From Oscillospiraceae bacterium (GTDB taxonomy: Bacteria > Bacillota > Clostridia > Monoglobales > WRAG01): 45,883 nt of DNA. The stretch lies in contig WRAG01000019.1 in the NCBI GenBank assembly GCA_009780345.1, positions 1 to 45,883 of the forward strand, given 5' to 3'. Positions within the stretch are counted from its first letter, which is position 1. The number at the start of each line of letters is the position of its first letter. The notes beneath the pieces are model-generated. The model saw only the letters and a list, made by a program, of their open reading frames with translations. It had not been told where the DNA came from and ran no database searches. Below, one piece after another: positions 1 through 8,500 of this stretch. The translations under genes were made by a program, and so were the position numbers.

Positions 1-107
1 AGCCCGTATTTTAGGATTGCGGTTTTGACCGCGGCGCGGATTACGGCGTTTAGTCCGGGGCAGTCGCCGCCGCCTGTCATTATTGCTATTTTCTTGATTT
101 CACTCAT
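1..107 (-). CDS. pfkA: 6-phosphofructokinase, N-terminal fragment
   Basis: The gene runs off the left edge; only the first 35 codons are present. They read [20 protein letters not shown] and continue [12 protein letters not shown]. The [13 protein letters not shown] stretch is the nucleotide-binding glycine loop of phosphofructokinases, which phosphorylate fructose-6-phosphate in glycolysis. The GGDCPGLN form is closer to PPi-dependent or mixed-group enzymes than to the GGDAPGMN form of classic ATP-dependent PfkA, so the phosphoryl donor is open. The ATG at 107 has GAGGAG 7 nt upstream and a good promoter behind it. Confidence 0.85.
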   Translation of the reverse strand, partial: MSEIKKIAIMTGGGDCPGLNAVIRAAVKTAILKYG

Positions 108-161
108 CTTTTTTCTCCTCTTTCGTGAATTTATTTGAAATTTTCGTATAAGTCAAACTTC

Positions 162-190
162 ATTATACAATACTTCATCTAACTTTTCAA
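162..190 (-). promoter_or_regulatory. sigma-A promoter of the phosphofructokinase gene
   Basis: On the minus strand TTGAAA (190-185), a 17-nt spacer and TATAAT (167-162). Expected transcription start is near 155, giving a leader of about 50 nt before the ATG at 107. Confidence 0.7.
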
Positions 191-204
191 GAGGAAAAAT
201 AAGA

Positions 205-750
205 TTATTTGTCTTTTTTTCGTTTTTTTCCTGAAAACATTCCCACGATTCCGTAATATATGGGAATTGTTAGAAATACAAGCCAGCCCGGATGCCATAA
301 ACGCCAAATAAATCCGAGTAGCAAATATATGATGGTAACTATAATGGGGTAAACACAATCGAATTTATATTCGCAGTCGTCTTCGTCTAAGACGTGTAAG
401 CCATTCGCGCCTATATGCACCTCGGTGCCGTCGGCGTCTATGACGTGTATGCCGTCAATTCCGATGGAAACAAATTCTTTGCCTTTCGGTGATTCCTTAT
501 TATCTTCGTGGTTAGATGATTCGTTATTCTCTTCGTCATTCGGCGATTCCTTGTCGAGCAGCAACTCGTCCAGCGAAATATCATAAAGTTTTGCAAGTTC
601 TATTAGATTATCAAGGTCGGGCGACGATTCGGCGCGCTCCCATTTTGACACGGATTGGCGACTTACGCCAATTTGATCGGCAAGCTCTTCCTGCGAAAGG
701 TTTTTCTCCTTGCGGAGTTCAAGCAGTTTATTTGCTATAGAAATATTCAT
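205..750 (-). CDS. XRE-family HTH regulator with C-terminal membrane segments
   Basis: 181 residues. The first ~65 residues are a Cro/C1-type helix-turn-helix, with the usual LSQEELADQIGVSRQSVSKWE pattern (around 18-38) that reads DNA. A charged linker (about 70-90) leads to a short glycine/valine/histidine stretch (VSIGIDGIHVIDADG and GANGLHVLDED), then two hydrophobic segments (about 131-150 and 153-172) and a lysine-rich tail. I infer a membrane-tethered repressor, a common Firmicute design whose signal is usually unknown. The ATG at 750 has AGGAGG 6-7 nt upstream. A 12-bp inverted repeat brackets its probable -10 box, which suggests autoregulation. Confidence 0.8.
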   Translation of the reverse strand: MNISIANKLLELRKEKNLSQEELADQIGVSRQSVSKWERAESSPDLDNLIELAKLYDISLDELLLDKESPNDEENNESSNHEDNKESPKGKEFVSIGIDGIHVIDADGTEVHIGANGLHVLDEDDCEYKFDCVYPIIVTIIYLLLGFIWRLWHPGWLVFLTIPIYYGIVGMFSGKKRKKDK

Positions 751-758
751 ATATGTAG

Positions 759-801
759 CCTCCTATTTATTTATTGATTATATTCTATCATAAATAGGAG
801 G
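759..801 (-). promoter_or_regulatory. perfect 12-bp inverted repeat around the xre promoter
   Basis: CCTCCTATTTAT (759-770) and ATAAATAGGAGG (790-801) are exact reverse complements, 19 nt apart. Between them, on the minus strand, is TATAAT (782-777), a likely -10 box; no convincing -35 is visible. The proximal arm contains the ribosome site of the xre gene. Transcription from this -10 would start inside or just past the proximal arm, so a DNA operator fits better than an mRNA hairpin. Confidence 0.6.
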
Positions 802-876
802 TTGCGGCAATCAATTTTAATTGTCGGGCGCGCAACTATTGGTTGCGAGAATGAGTGGATATGCCTATTTTACTGG

Positions 877-1416
877 CTATTCCATTGTTTTGCCTAAAAA
901 TCCCGCGGCGGATTGCGCAAGCTTTGTTTCGATTTCGCCGACGTCATGATTTGTGTCGTTTACCATGAAAATAACCGTTCCGATTGAGTCGCCCTCGAAG
1001 ATAATGGGCGCGACAACGCCGGCGAGGTACTTGTCCATGCCCTCAACGACTTGGATTTTTTTCTCGCCGGGCTTGGCGAGCAATATCGCCTTGTTTTCCA
1101 TGATTTTTTCAAGCTCGCTTGACACTTTTTTGTCGGACAGCTCCTTTTTCGGAGCGCCCGAAACGGCGATTATGTTGTCTTTGTCGGTAATGCAAGTGGG
1201 AAGTCCCGACGTTTTTGATAAACTTTCGGCGTATTGCATTGCGAAAGTTCCAAGTTCGCCGATAGGCGAATACTTTTTGAAAATCACTTCGCCGTCTTTA
1301 TCGGTGAAAATTTCAAGCGGGTCGCCCTCTCGTATTCGCATGGTTCTTCTTATTTCTTTTGGTATAACAACACGACCTAAGTCGTCAATTCTTCTTACTA
1401 TTCCGGTAGCTTTCAA
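877..1416 (-). CDS. spoVT: stage V sporulation protein T (AbrB-type regulator)
   Basis: 179 residues from the chosen start. The N-terminus (MKATGIVRRIDDLGRVVIPK, then EIRRTMRIREGDPLEIF) is the swapped-hairpin AbrB/SpoVT DNA-binding domain; the rest is a GAF-like domain. SpoVT tunes late forespore gene expression in Bacillus and Clostridium. The frame is open back to a TTG at 1431, but that codon overlaps the ribosome site. The TTG at 1416 lies 7 nt after GGAGG and gives exactly the N-terminus and length (about 178) expected of SpoVT, so I chose it. A sigma-G type promoter lies just upstream. The call implies an endospore-forming ancestry. Confidence 0.9.
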   Translation of the reverse strand: MKATGIVRRIDDLGRVVIPKEIRRTMRIREGDPLEIFTDKDGEVIFKKYSPIGELGTFAMQYAESLSKTSGLPTCITDKDNIIAVSGAPKKELSDKKVSSELEKIMENKAILLAKPGEKKIQVVEGMDKYLAGVVAPIIFEGDSIGTVIFMVNDTNHDVGEIETKLAQSAAGFLGKTME

Positions 1417-1449
1417 AGGTTTAACCTCCAATATAGTAATTTACAATGA

Positions 1450-1479
1450 TAGTATGGAAAATTTTTTGTATTTTTATGC
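1450..1479 (-). promoter_or_regulatory. forespore (sigma-G/F type) promoter of spoVT
   Basis: On the minus strand GCATA (1479-1475), exactly 18 nt, then CATACTA (1456-1450). This fits the Bacillus forespore consensus GHATR-N18-CATNHTA at every position. spoVT is a classical sigma-G gene, so motif and gene support each other. Confidence 0.75.
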
Positions 1480-1533
1480 AGAATTGTTAGGAATTTAAAT
1501 TTGCCTTTACGATAAAAGTTTTATATAATGTAG

Positions 1534-1719
1534 TTTATAACGTATCGGAAAATTATTTTTAAAATTTTCGGTGTATATGATAAAGGTAGTATTCGCGCAT
1601 ACCTTGGCACGATCGCTAAAAATTGCGCTAAAAATAAATTGCGTGAGTTAATGCCGTATTCCGAGCTTGACGAAACAATTTCAAGTAATACCGACTGGAG
1701 ATGGATTATCATTCCGTAA
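1534..1719 (+). pseudogene. remnant of an ECF RNA polymerase sigma factor
   Basis: Reading 1534-1719 gives an open frame without a usable start: an ATG at 1528 is followed at once by a TAG at 1531. The peptide contains VYDKGSIRAYLGTIAKNCAK followed by NKLREL and ends in SNTDWRWIIIP. The G-S-I-R-A-Y-L-G-T-I-A-(R/K)-N-x-A pattern is typical of sigma region 2.3-2.4 in ECF factors. Region 2.1-2.2 and all of region 4 are missing, so it cannot work as a sigma factor. It sits 150 bp before an intact ECF gene but does not resemble that gene closely enough to be a simple tandem copy. Confidence 0.5.
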
Positions 1720-1740
1720 CCGATTAACAACAACCAAAAT

Positions 1741-1769
1741 TTGAAAATTACTTTAATGTATGATACAAT
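1741..1769 (+). promoter_or_regulatory. sigma-A type promoter before the ECF sigma gene
   Basis: TTGAAA (1741-1746), 17 nt, TACAAT (1764-1769). The -10 box overlaps the left arm of the hairpin at 1763-1794. Confidence 0.5.
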
Positions 1770-1803
1770 CCCTAGTATGAACCGGGGGTTGTATTATTTT
1801 TTT
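1763..1803 (+). terminator. hairpin with T-tract before the ECF operon
   Basis: ATACAATCCC (1763-1772) pairs with GGGGTTGTAT (1785-1794), with one G-U pair and a 12-nt loop, followed by a T-rich run to 1803. It reads as an intrinsic terminator for transcripts from the left. Because the left arm overlaps the -10 at 1764-1769, terminator and promoter may serve different transcripts. Confidence 0.5.
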
Positions 1804-1873
1804 ATAAATAAAAATGAACCTTTTCTGATCTTGCGGCTATTACTAAGTGTACGGGATTAGATTGGAGGTCAAA

Positions 1874-2431
1874 GTGGAGGATACATTGCGCGCAATTAAA
1901 AAAACCAAAACACAAATTATTCCCGCGAAAATCAATTTTAAGGATTTGGTTGACGACTATAACGAATCAATTTATAGATTTTGTTGCAGGCTAACCTATT
2001 CTAAAGAGGACGCGGAGGATTTATTTCAGGATACGTTCCTGAAGGCGTTTGAACAATTACCTAAAGTAAATGCTTCAAATAACCCGAAAAGTTTTCTGTT
2101 TTCAACGGCTTTATATCTGTGGAAAAGCAGGAAACGGAAATATGCTCGCCGTAACCGACTTGTTCCCATTCAACCTTTGGACGATACGATGGTAAGCGAC
2201 ATTAATATGGAAAACAGCATAATGGCAAAGGAAGAAAACCGAATTGTTCGCGAATTGGTTGAAAATTTGCCTGAGAAATTTAAAATCCCGACGATATTGT
2301 ACTATACGGTAGAGATGAATGTGCAGGACATAGCTTCAACTTTGAAACTCCCTGTCGGAACGGTAAAGAGCAGATTGTTTAAAGCGCGAAAATTAATCGA
2401 GGAAGGATTGGTTGGAAATGAACATGAATAA
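1874..2431 (+). CDS. ECF-family RNA polymerase sigma factor
   Basis: About 185 residues. Region 2 (YNESIYRFCCRLTYSKEDAE, then DLFQDTFLKAFEQL) contains the DAEDLFQDTF core that binds polymerase and the -10 element. Region 4 (LPEKFKIPTILYYTVEMNVQ, then DIASTLKLPVGTVKSRLFKA) is the helix-turn-helix for the -35. The frame extends back to a GTG at 1847 with no ribosome site. GTG 1874 (GGAGG 5 nt upstream) and TTG 1886 (GGAGG 5 nt upstream) are both plausible; I list GTG 1874. The end overlaps the next gene by 14 nt, the usual arrangement for a sigma factor and its anti-sigma partner, which implies coupled translation and probably autoregulation. Confidence 0.85.
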   Translation: MEDTLRAIKKTKTQIIPAKINFKDLVDDYNESIYRFCCRLTYSKEDAEDLFQDTFLKAFEQLPKVNASNNPKSFLFSTALYLWKSRKRKYARRNRLVPIQPLDDTMVSDINMENSIMAKEENRIVRELVENLPEKFKIPTILYYTVEMNVQDIASTLKLPVGTVKSRLFKARKLIEEGLVGNEHE

Positions 2432-3206
2432 TAAACGATACAACGTGGACACTCTTCTTCGAGGAGCCTTACAGAGTAAGGAAAAGCCGGACACGGCTTT
2501 AGTCCACGAACTAAAATATCAATTAAACGAGGAGAGATGTATTATGAAAAACAGAAAATTTGCAAAACCATCTTTAGTTGCGGCTGTTTTGATTGCTGTG
2601 TTGTCAATTTCGGTGTTTGCCTTTGCTATGCCGGCTATCTGGAGACATCTTGACACCAGAATCGTTGAAGGCGAAGAATATATGAGTAACTTTACCATGA
2701 AAGTTTCAGAAGACGGCACCGAAATGGTTATGGGCGCGGAATTTCATGGTGATGTTTTGGACGGCGGCTTGGTAAAAGTTGAAGCAGACGGTGAATATAT
2801 CGTATTGGCTGATCCGGTTCAATTTGACAATATGGACGAAGTGTTGAATATTACGACGCTTGATAACGTGCTTGTTCCGGGATATTTACCTGCAGGATTC
2901 GCGTTTCAACGAGCCGGATTTCCTATAAATCCGCTGAATCATCCTGATCATCCAATCGCTGCGACGCATATTGTTGCCAATTACACTAACGGTGTAGATA
3001 ACATCCAACTGCAAACGATGCAATGGGATTCCGCATGGGGAATAAGCTTTTTCTCACCAAGTCAAGTGGCTATCACAGTCAACGGGAATGTTGGAGCAAT
3101 CGCCGACGGTATGCTTATGGTGATAATTGACGATGTGTTGTATACGATTACCGCGTCAAGCCTTACGCAAGCGGAACTTATTAAAATTGCAGAATCTTTG
3201 CGATAA
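2418..3206 (+). CDS. probable membrane anti-sigma factor (DUF4367-like)
   Basis: 262 residues from the ATG at 2418, which overlaps the sigma gene. Residues 1-45 are hydrophilic and would bind the sigma factor in the cytoplasm. A single membrane segment follows (PSLVAAVLIAVLSISVFAFA, about 47-66). The external part ends with a pattern typical of DUF4367 domains: VPGYLPAGFAFQRA, later YTNGVDNIQLQTMQW, a short VNGNVGAIADGM core and a final SSLTQAELIKIAESL helix. Gene order and topology support an ECF anti-sigma factor whose outer domain senses an envelope signal. No cysteine/histidine zinc motif of the ZAS type is visible. Confidence 0.7.
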   Translation: MNMNNKRYNVDTLLRGALQSKEKPDTALVHELKYQLNEERCIMKNRKFAKPSLVAAVLIAVLSISVFAFAMPAIWRHLDTRIVEGEEYMSNFTMKVSEDGTEMVMGAEFHGDVLDGGLVKVEADGEYIVLADPVQFDNMDEVLNITTLDNVLVPGYLPAGFAFQRAGFPINPLNHPDHPIAATHIVANYTNGVDNIQLQTMQWDSAWGISFFSPSQVAITVNGNVGAIADGMLMVIIDDVLYTITASSLTQAELIKIAESLR

Positions 3207-3262
3207 AAAAACATCCTTATTTGTAAGTTGCAAAATAACCCTTTTTGAGCCTTGTTGAAAAT

Positions 3263-3319
3263 AATCATAAATTCCCGCTTCTAATCGCATTATGCGACAG
3301 GGAGCGGGAATTTATGATT
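3263..3319. terminator. long palindrome after the anti-sigma gene
   Basis: AATCATAAATTCCCGCT (3263-3279) is exactly repeated inverted at 3303-3319, a perfect 17-bp stem; the loop holds a second small hairpin (TCGCA/TGCGA). There is no clean T-run outside the stem, but the A/T-rich outer arm could end transcription in either direction. The first 14 bases recur at 4291-4304, on the other side of the ttcA-like gene. Confidence 0.5.
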
Positions 3320-3333
3320 TAAAATAGATATTA

Positions 3334-3362
3334 TTGACCTAAGTTCAAGATTATGATATAAT
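3334..3362 (+). promoter_or_regulatory. sigma-A promoter of the TtcA-like gene
   Basis: TTGACC (3334-3339), 17 nt, TATAAT (3357-3362); start expected near 3369, about 30 nt before the ATG. Confidence 0.75.
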
Positions 3363-3399
3363 TCAAGAGCTAAAGGAACAAGGGGAGGATTATATACTA

Positions 3400-4260
3400 A
3401 TGAAACGCGAACTTACACAGGCGCAAATAATTGAGCGAAGCATTATCAAAAAATTTCGCAAAGAGCTTTGGACACCTTTCGTAAAGGGTGTTAAGGAATA
3501 CGAACTAATCAAAGAAGGCGATAAAATCGCCGTATGTATATCGGGCGGGAAAGATTCTATGCTTCTCGCGAAGTTGTTGCAGCAGCTAAGGCGGCATAGC
3601 GATGTTCCGTTTGAACTTGTATTTTTGGTGATGGACCCGGGGTACAACGAGGAAAATATGGCGCAAGTTGAGCTTAACTCAAAACTTCTGGACATACCGA
3701 TTACGGTATTTAAAACTGATATTTTCGATACGGTGGCGCAAATGGACGGTTCGCCATGCTATATTTGCGCGCGAATGCGGCGAGGACATCTCTACAAAAA
3801 CGCTCAGGAGCATGGCTGCAATAAAATCGCGTTGGGGCATCATTTCAGCGATGTTGTCGAAACAACTCTTATGGGTATGTTTTACGGTTCGCAGATTCAG
3901 GCGATGCTTCCAAAACTTCATAGCACAAATTTCGCCGGAATGGAGCTAATACGCCCGTTGTATATGGTTCACGAAAGTGGTATAACCATGTGGCGTGATT
4001 ATAATAATTTGAAATTTATACAGTGCGCTTGCCGTTTTACCGAATATTGTACCGTTGACCCTGACAGCGGCGGCTCTAAGAGACAGGAAATTAAACGTCT
4101 CTTGAAGCGGCTTTCTGAGGAAAACCCGAATTTAGAGCGGAATATATTTAAAAGTATTCATAATGTGAAGCTTGACACTTTGCCCGGGTATAAGCAAGCC
4201 GGCGTAGAGCATAGTTTTTTAGATAATTTCGCTGAGGCGGTCCAAAAAACTTTTGAGTGA
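3400..4260 (+). CDS. TtcA-family PP-loop tRNA thiolation protein
   Basis: 286 residues. The PP-loop ATPase motif SGGKDSMLLAKLL starts near residue 49 and activates the target base as an adenylate. A paired-cysteine motif (CYICARMRRG, about 122-131) and a later CACRFTEYC group (about 211-219) match the iron-sulfur/sulfur-handling cysteines of TtcA, which makes 2-thiocytidine at position 32 of some tRNAs. The GHHFSDVVETTLM stretch is a further hallmark of the TtcA/TilS fold. Related Firmicute proteins are poorly characterised, so the exact modified base is inferred. Ribosome site GGGGAGG lies about 11 nt before the ATG. It has its own promoter and is flanked by two similar hairpins. Confidence 0.8.
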   Translation: MKRELTQAQIIERSIIKKFRKELWTPFVKGVKEYELIKEGDKIAVCISGGKDSMLLAKLLQQLRRHSDVPFELVFLVMDPGYNEENMAQVELNSKLLDIPITVFKTDIFDTVAQMDGSPCYICARMRRGHLYKNAQEHGCNKIALGHHFSDVVETTLMGMFYGSQIQAMLPKLHSTNFAGMELIRPLYMVHESGITMWRDYNNLKFIQCACRFTEYCTVDPDSGGSKRQEIKRLLKRLSEENPNLERNIFKSIHNVKLDTLPGYKQAGVEHSFLDNFAEAVQKTFE

Positions 4261-4296
4261 TAATTTGTCGCCTAAGACATAATGTAAAACAATCAT

Positions 4297-4341
4297 AAAT
4301 TCCCTCCGAATTGCGTATATATCTGCAATGAGGGGGAATTT
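4297..4341 (+). promoter_or_regulatory. hairpin covering the ribosome site of the carboxypeptidase gene
   Basis: AAATTCCCTC (4297-4306) pairs with 4330-4341 (GAGGG, a GG bulge, AATTT), and ATTGC (4310-4314) pairs with GCAAT (4325-4329). The AGGGGG ribosome site of the next gene (4331-4336) lies in the right arm and the ATG follows at 4344. It looks like a terminator of the upstream gene by shape, but its T-run leads straight into the start codon, so it may also control translation or read-through. Confidence 0.5.
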
Positions 4342-4343
4342 TT

Positions 4344-5507
4344 ATGTTTAAGCGAATATTGTGTCTGATTTTATCTGCTATTTTAATATTAGGAGTTATT
4401 GGCGTCGTTGCCGCGCCGAGGCAAGAAGAAGTTCAAATGCCCGACAGGCTTATCAACGCGCGGAGCGGGATATTGATGGAGGCGTCAAGCGGCGTGGTAC
4501 TGCACGAGTTCAATCCGCATGACCCTATGCCGATTGCGAGTGTTACCAAGGTTATGACGATGTTGCTCGTTATGGAAGCAATCGCCGACGAGAAAATCTC
4601 CCTTGACGATATGGTGACTGTAAGCCCGCACGCCGCGGGAATGGGCGGTTCGCAGGTTTATCTTGAAGTTGGTGAACAGATGACGGTTGAGGATATGTTG
4701 AAAGCTGTTGCCGTTTCGTCGGGAAATGACGCGGCCGTTGCGCTTGCAGAGCATATAAGCGGCTCGGAAGAGGCGTTCGCCGAGCTTATGAACGAGCGGG
4801 CGCGGACGCTCGGCGCTGAGAATACTAATTTTGATAACGCAAGCGGCTTGGAGGAGGAAAATAACTATTCAACCGCGCACGATATCGCGCTTATTTCGCG
4901 GGAGCTACTTAATCATCCGAAAATTTTTGAATTCACCACCATTTGGATGGATTCTTTGCGGGATGGAGAGTTTGGTTTGTCAAACACCAATCGTCTAATC
5001 CGGTTTTACGATGGCGCGACGGGACTTAAAACGGGTTCGACAAGTTTTGCGAAATATTGTTTGTCAGCAACCGCTTTACGGGACGACATGCACTTGATTG
5101 CGGTGGTTTTGGGCGCGCCGACTACGAACGATAGGTTTAACAGCGCAACGCGGCTGCTCGATCACGGGTTCGCGAATTATGCGGTGGTGAATGAGGAGGT
5201 TATGGCAGAAAATCCGCTGCCTGTTATCGAAGTTACCGGCGGGGTGGAGGAAGAGTTGGAAGTTGGATTTTACAATGGACTCAATTTTGTCGTTCCGCGT
5301 GGGAAGCAGAATCGAATGGAAGTCGAAATCACGTTGCCTGAACAGATTCGCGCACCTATTCGGGCTGGACAAAAAATTGGCGAAGCAATCTTCACAGCGG
5401 ACGGCGAGGAACTCTACCGCGCGGAGATACACGCGATGGTTGACGTTCGGCGGATTAATACCTGGCAGATGTATGTACGAATGTTGGGAGTTTGGCTGAA
5501 AGGATAG
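4344..5507 (+). CDS. D-alanyl-D-alanine carboxypeptidase (DacF/DacB-like, S11 family)
   Basis: 387 residues, a low-molecular-weight penicillin-binding protein that trims the terminal D-Ala of peptidoglycan stem peptides. It has an N-terminal signal segment (1-24), the catalytic S66-x-x-K69 (SVTK), S126-G-N128 and the K229-T-G motif, all in the expected spacing, then a C-terminal beta domain (about 285-365) and an amphipathic end (WQMYVRMLGVWLKG) that would hold it to the outer membrane face. With SpoVT nearby, a sporulation-type DacF is tempting, but nothing in the sequence separates DacF from other S11 enzymes. Ribosome site AGGGGG 7 nt before the ATG lies in a hairpin. A bidirectional terminator follows. 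Confidence 0.88.
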   Translation: MFKRILCLILSAILILGVIGVVAAPRQEEVQMPDRLINARSGILMEASSGVVLHEFNPHDPMPIASVTKVMTMLLVMEAIADEKISLDDMVTVSPHAAGMGGSQVYLEVGEQMTVEDMLKAVAVSSGNDAAVALAEHISGSEEAFAELMNERARTLGAENTNFDNASGLEEENNYSTAHDIALISRELLNHPKIFEFTTIWMDSLRDGEFGLSNTNRLIRFYDGATGLKTGSTSFAKYCLSATALRDDMHLIAVVLGAPTTNDRFNSATRLLDHGFANYAVVNEEVMAENPLPVIEVTGGVEEELEVGFYNGLNFVVPRGKQNRMEVEITLPEQIRAPIRAGQKIGEAIFTADGEELYRAEIHAMVDVRRINTWQMYVRMLGVWLKG

Positions 5508-5520
5508 AGAGTTTTGATAA

Positions 5521-5554
5521 CAAAAGCGGCATAGCATAAGCTATGCCGCTTTTG
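5521..5554. terminator. bidirectional terminator
   Basis: Perfect 15-bp stem CAAAAGCGGCATAGC / GCTATGCCGCTTTTG with a 4-nt ATAA loop, between the convergent carboxypeptidase and SLH genes. Confidence 0.85.
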
Positions 5555-5568
5555 TTGTTGAAAATTAC

Positions 5569-8500
5569 TTAATTTCTCAAAAATTCTAGCGTTCTATAAA
5601 TTATTACTGCCATTTCGGCGCGAGTTATCTGCGCGGTGGGGTTAAAGTTGCCGTCAGGCGTGCCGCCGACAATTCCTGCCGCTCTCATAGCGTGAACTGC
5701 GTTCCATGCATAGTCGGCAATCGTATCGCTGTCCGCAAACTCGACCAAATCATAGCTCCATTCCATAGTGTTCGTGATATATCTGTAAAGAAGCACAACC
5801 GCGTCCTGGCGAGTTATATTTAATCCTACGCCGAAGTTGCCTGTTCCGTCGCCAAGCGAGATTCCGTGGTCGTACATCGCTGAAACGGCATTGAAGAACC
5901 AATCGCCCGGAATTGCGTCTGCGAACGGCGAGTTGTCGTTTGTACGTTCAAGGTCGAACGCGTTCATGATAATTGTCGCCATTTGCTCGCGAGTCATTGG
6001 GTTGTTTGGAGCGAAAGTTCCGTCGCCCATTCCGCCGATTATATCGCGACTATAGAGCCAAACGATTTGGCGAGCCGCCCAGTGACCGTCGATGTCGGTA
6101 AACGGCAACTCAACAGGTCTGTCTTCGGGCGGTGGCGGCGTTAAACTGCCGATATTACCAACGTCCATGCCGCCGCCCGGAGGTCTGCTCGAACCGCCGG
6201 GACCGCTTGGTCCGCTTGGTCCACCGGGGCCGCCCGGCGGAGGAGTTTGTCCTTGCGAAGTTCGCGGAACCCTTGTCGGGCTTGTAAGCGTGTGCGTATT
6301 TCCGTCAATGTTGATTGCAACGGTTACGTTTATCGTCATATCGCTTGCTTGAGGTATAGGCGTCATTACGTTGTTCTCTATTCTGATAACCGACGGATTT
6401 GCCGACGTCAAAGATGATATTGCGAAGCCATTTATAAATTCGGGAACTTCGAACGGAGCGGTTAGCACGCTTGGCAAGTTTAAACCTTCAAATATATTTC
6501 CGCCCGGTTCGTTTGCGTCGGTTCCGGTGGCATAGCCCGCCACAAGGTTTACCGCGCTGACTCCCGTAGGGAATACAAAGCGCACAAATCTTGCGTATAC
6601 CGCCGTTGATAACGAGATTAAATTCGCTCGGTTCGGTTGAATCAGCCCTGTTGTGTGCATATGCTGCCACGAAAGAGCGTCGCGGGAAGAGTAAACTCTT
6701 AAACCGCTGACAGGCAGACCTTCATACACCACCAAAAATTCGGAAAACGGATTAAAATCACGGCTGTCAATCGAAATTGTTCGGTTATTGCCCTCGATTC
6801 GCCATGGGATATCAAGGTTTTCGCTGATTGCCAAACGTTTGTGTTCGCTATCGTCATCGTCGATAATAAGTCTGTTAATAAAGAGGTTATTCGCCGAGTG
6901 ACGAACGATAGTGAAGACGAAGTCATGTTCAACTCGCGTTCCGTCGTCGTCGATTATCGCGGTGATTCGCGTTTGATTATCCGCGAAGCGAGGGCGGTCA
7001 ATGATTACGTTTACATAATCACCGGAACCCGCATTTATCGCGACTATATAAGGGCTGCTCGATTCCCAATCAACGGTAAGTTGCGTTCGCGCGATGTTGG
7101 TCGGAAGGGTGAAGTTGTATGTTTCAACTGTTCGCGGGAATGTCATTTCGCTAAACAGTCGCTCGAAATATGCGGCGTCGGAATTTAGTCCGAGAGCGAT
7201 AATGTTTATGGTTCGCGTCGTTGACAAACTGCCGATCGTCACCGTTGCAGTAAGAGTTACCGGCGTATCAGTCTGCGGACGAGTAATGATTCCGGTCGCA
7301 GGATCGATGATATCCGGTCGGATCGACGCCCAACTTATAATCGCCGAATACCGCCATTCGGTAAATAAGTTCAGATTTCCCCGCACATAGTTTATATCGC
7401 CGTAGTATATCGCGTCCGCCGTGATATAATCCGCGGTTTCGTTAAGCGCGTCTTGCAATGTCGGCGCAAATATCGCGGGACGCAAGTCGGGAGTTACATT
7501 TACCGTCGCGCCGTTAAATGCGGCGGTTGATTGAATGTTAAAGGTTACATTATTGCTCCCTGCGGCGGCAAGAGCGGCGGATAAGTCGCCGATGTAGACG
7601 CTTCCGCTATCGTCAAGCTGTGACGTAATGGTATTGCCGCCGAAAGTTACGGTTACGTTATCGCCAACGTTAAATCTGCCGTTAAGCGGGATAAGTCTAA
7701 GCCATACCGAATCTAAGTTGGCTATACTCGCCATAATGCTTGATACGTCAGCTGTTATCGTGCTGTTTCCTACGAGCGCGTCGGTTGCGGTGGTGTCAAC
7801 GGGAAACGTAACGTGCGCGTGTGCGGGATTCGCGCGCATTGCCAGCACCGTTAGGTCATATCTCACTTGATATGAGAAATCGGCGTAAGAAAATGTGGCG
7901 GTCAGCGTCACATCCCTGTCCCCTGCGCCGAACGCAGGGCGGTTTACAGCTCCCGTTGCAGGATTTATCACGCTTGGATTCGACGAGTGCCAGTTTATTG
8001 CGACACCGTTATGCCATGACGTCGGCAAAGTTAGATTTTCCGATATATTCAGCGGGTCGTCGGTGATGTTAAGCTCAGCAATGCAAGCTCGCACACGTCT
8101 GATGGCGTCGCTTATATATCCGACTCTCATAATCGGTTCGTTCGGCATTCTTGTCATGCCCGTCATGGTAACGATGGTTCTCGCACCGGTGTGAGTCAAC
8201 GCTAAACCATTGCTGCCAACCTGATAAAGCTTTGACAACCTCATGGTTACGCCGGTGATGTCAGGATATTTTGCCAAAAAGTCTCTGATTCCGAAGCCGT
8301 CAACACCGTTCCATAAATCAGCGGTAAGCAAATGTCCCGGAGATCGTGGAGTTAACCGCCCGACCAGATATTCAACGTTGTTTCTCATCGAACTGTTGCT
8401 CGGCGGACGAGTGGCGGCAACGAAAGCTCCGTCTATTGTTCTGTAATTAAACTCAGACATATGCGGCGGCATTAGGTAGATGCCGATAGGTTGCTGGTCG

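Noticed and set aside
1521-1733. 70-codon minus-strand frame beginning at 1733
   Set aside because: The plus-strand reading gives a recognisable sigma-factor fragment; the minus frame has no ribosome site or known pattern.
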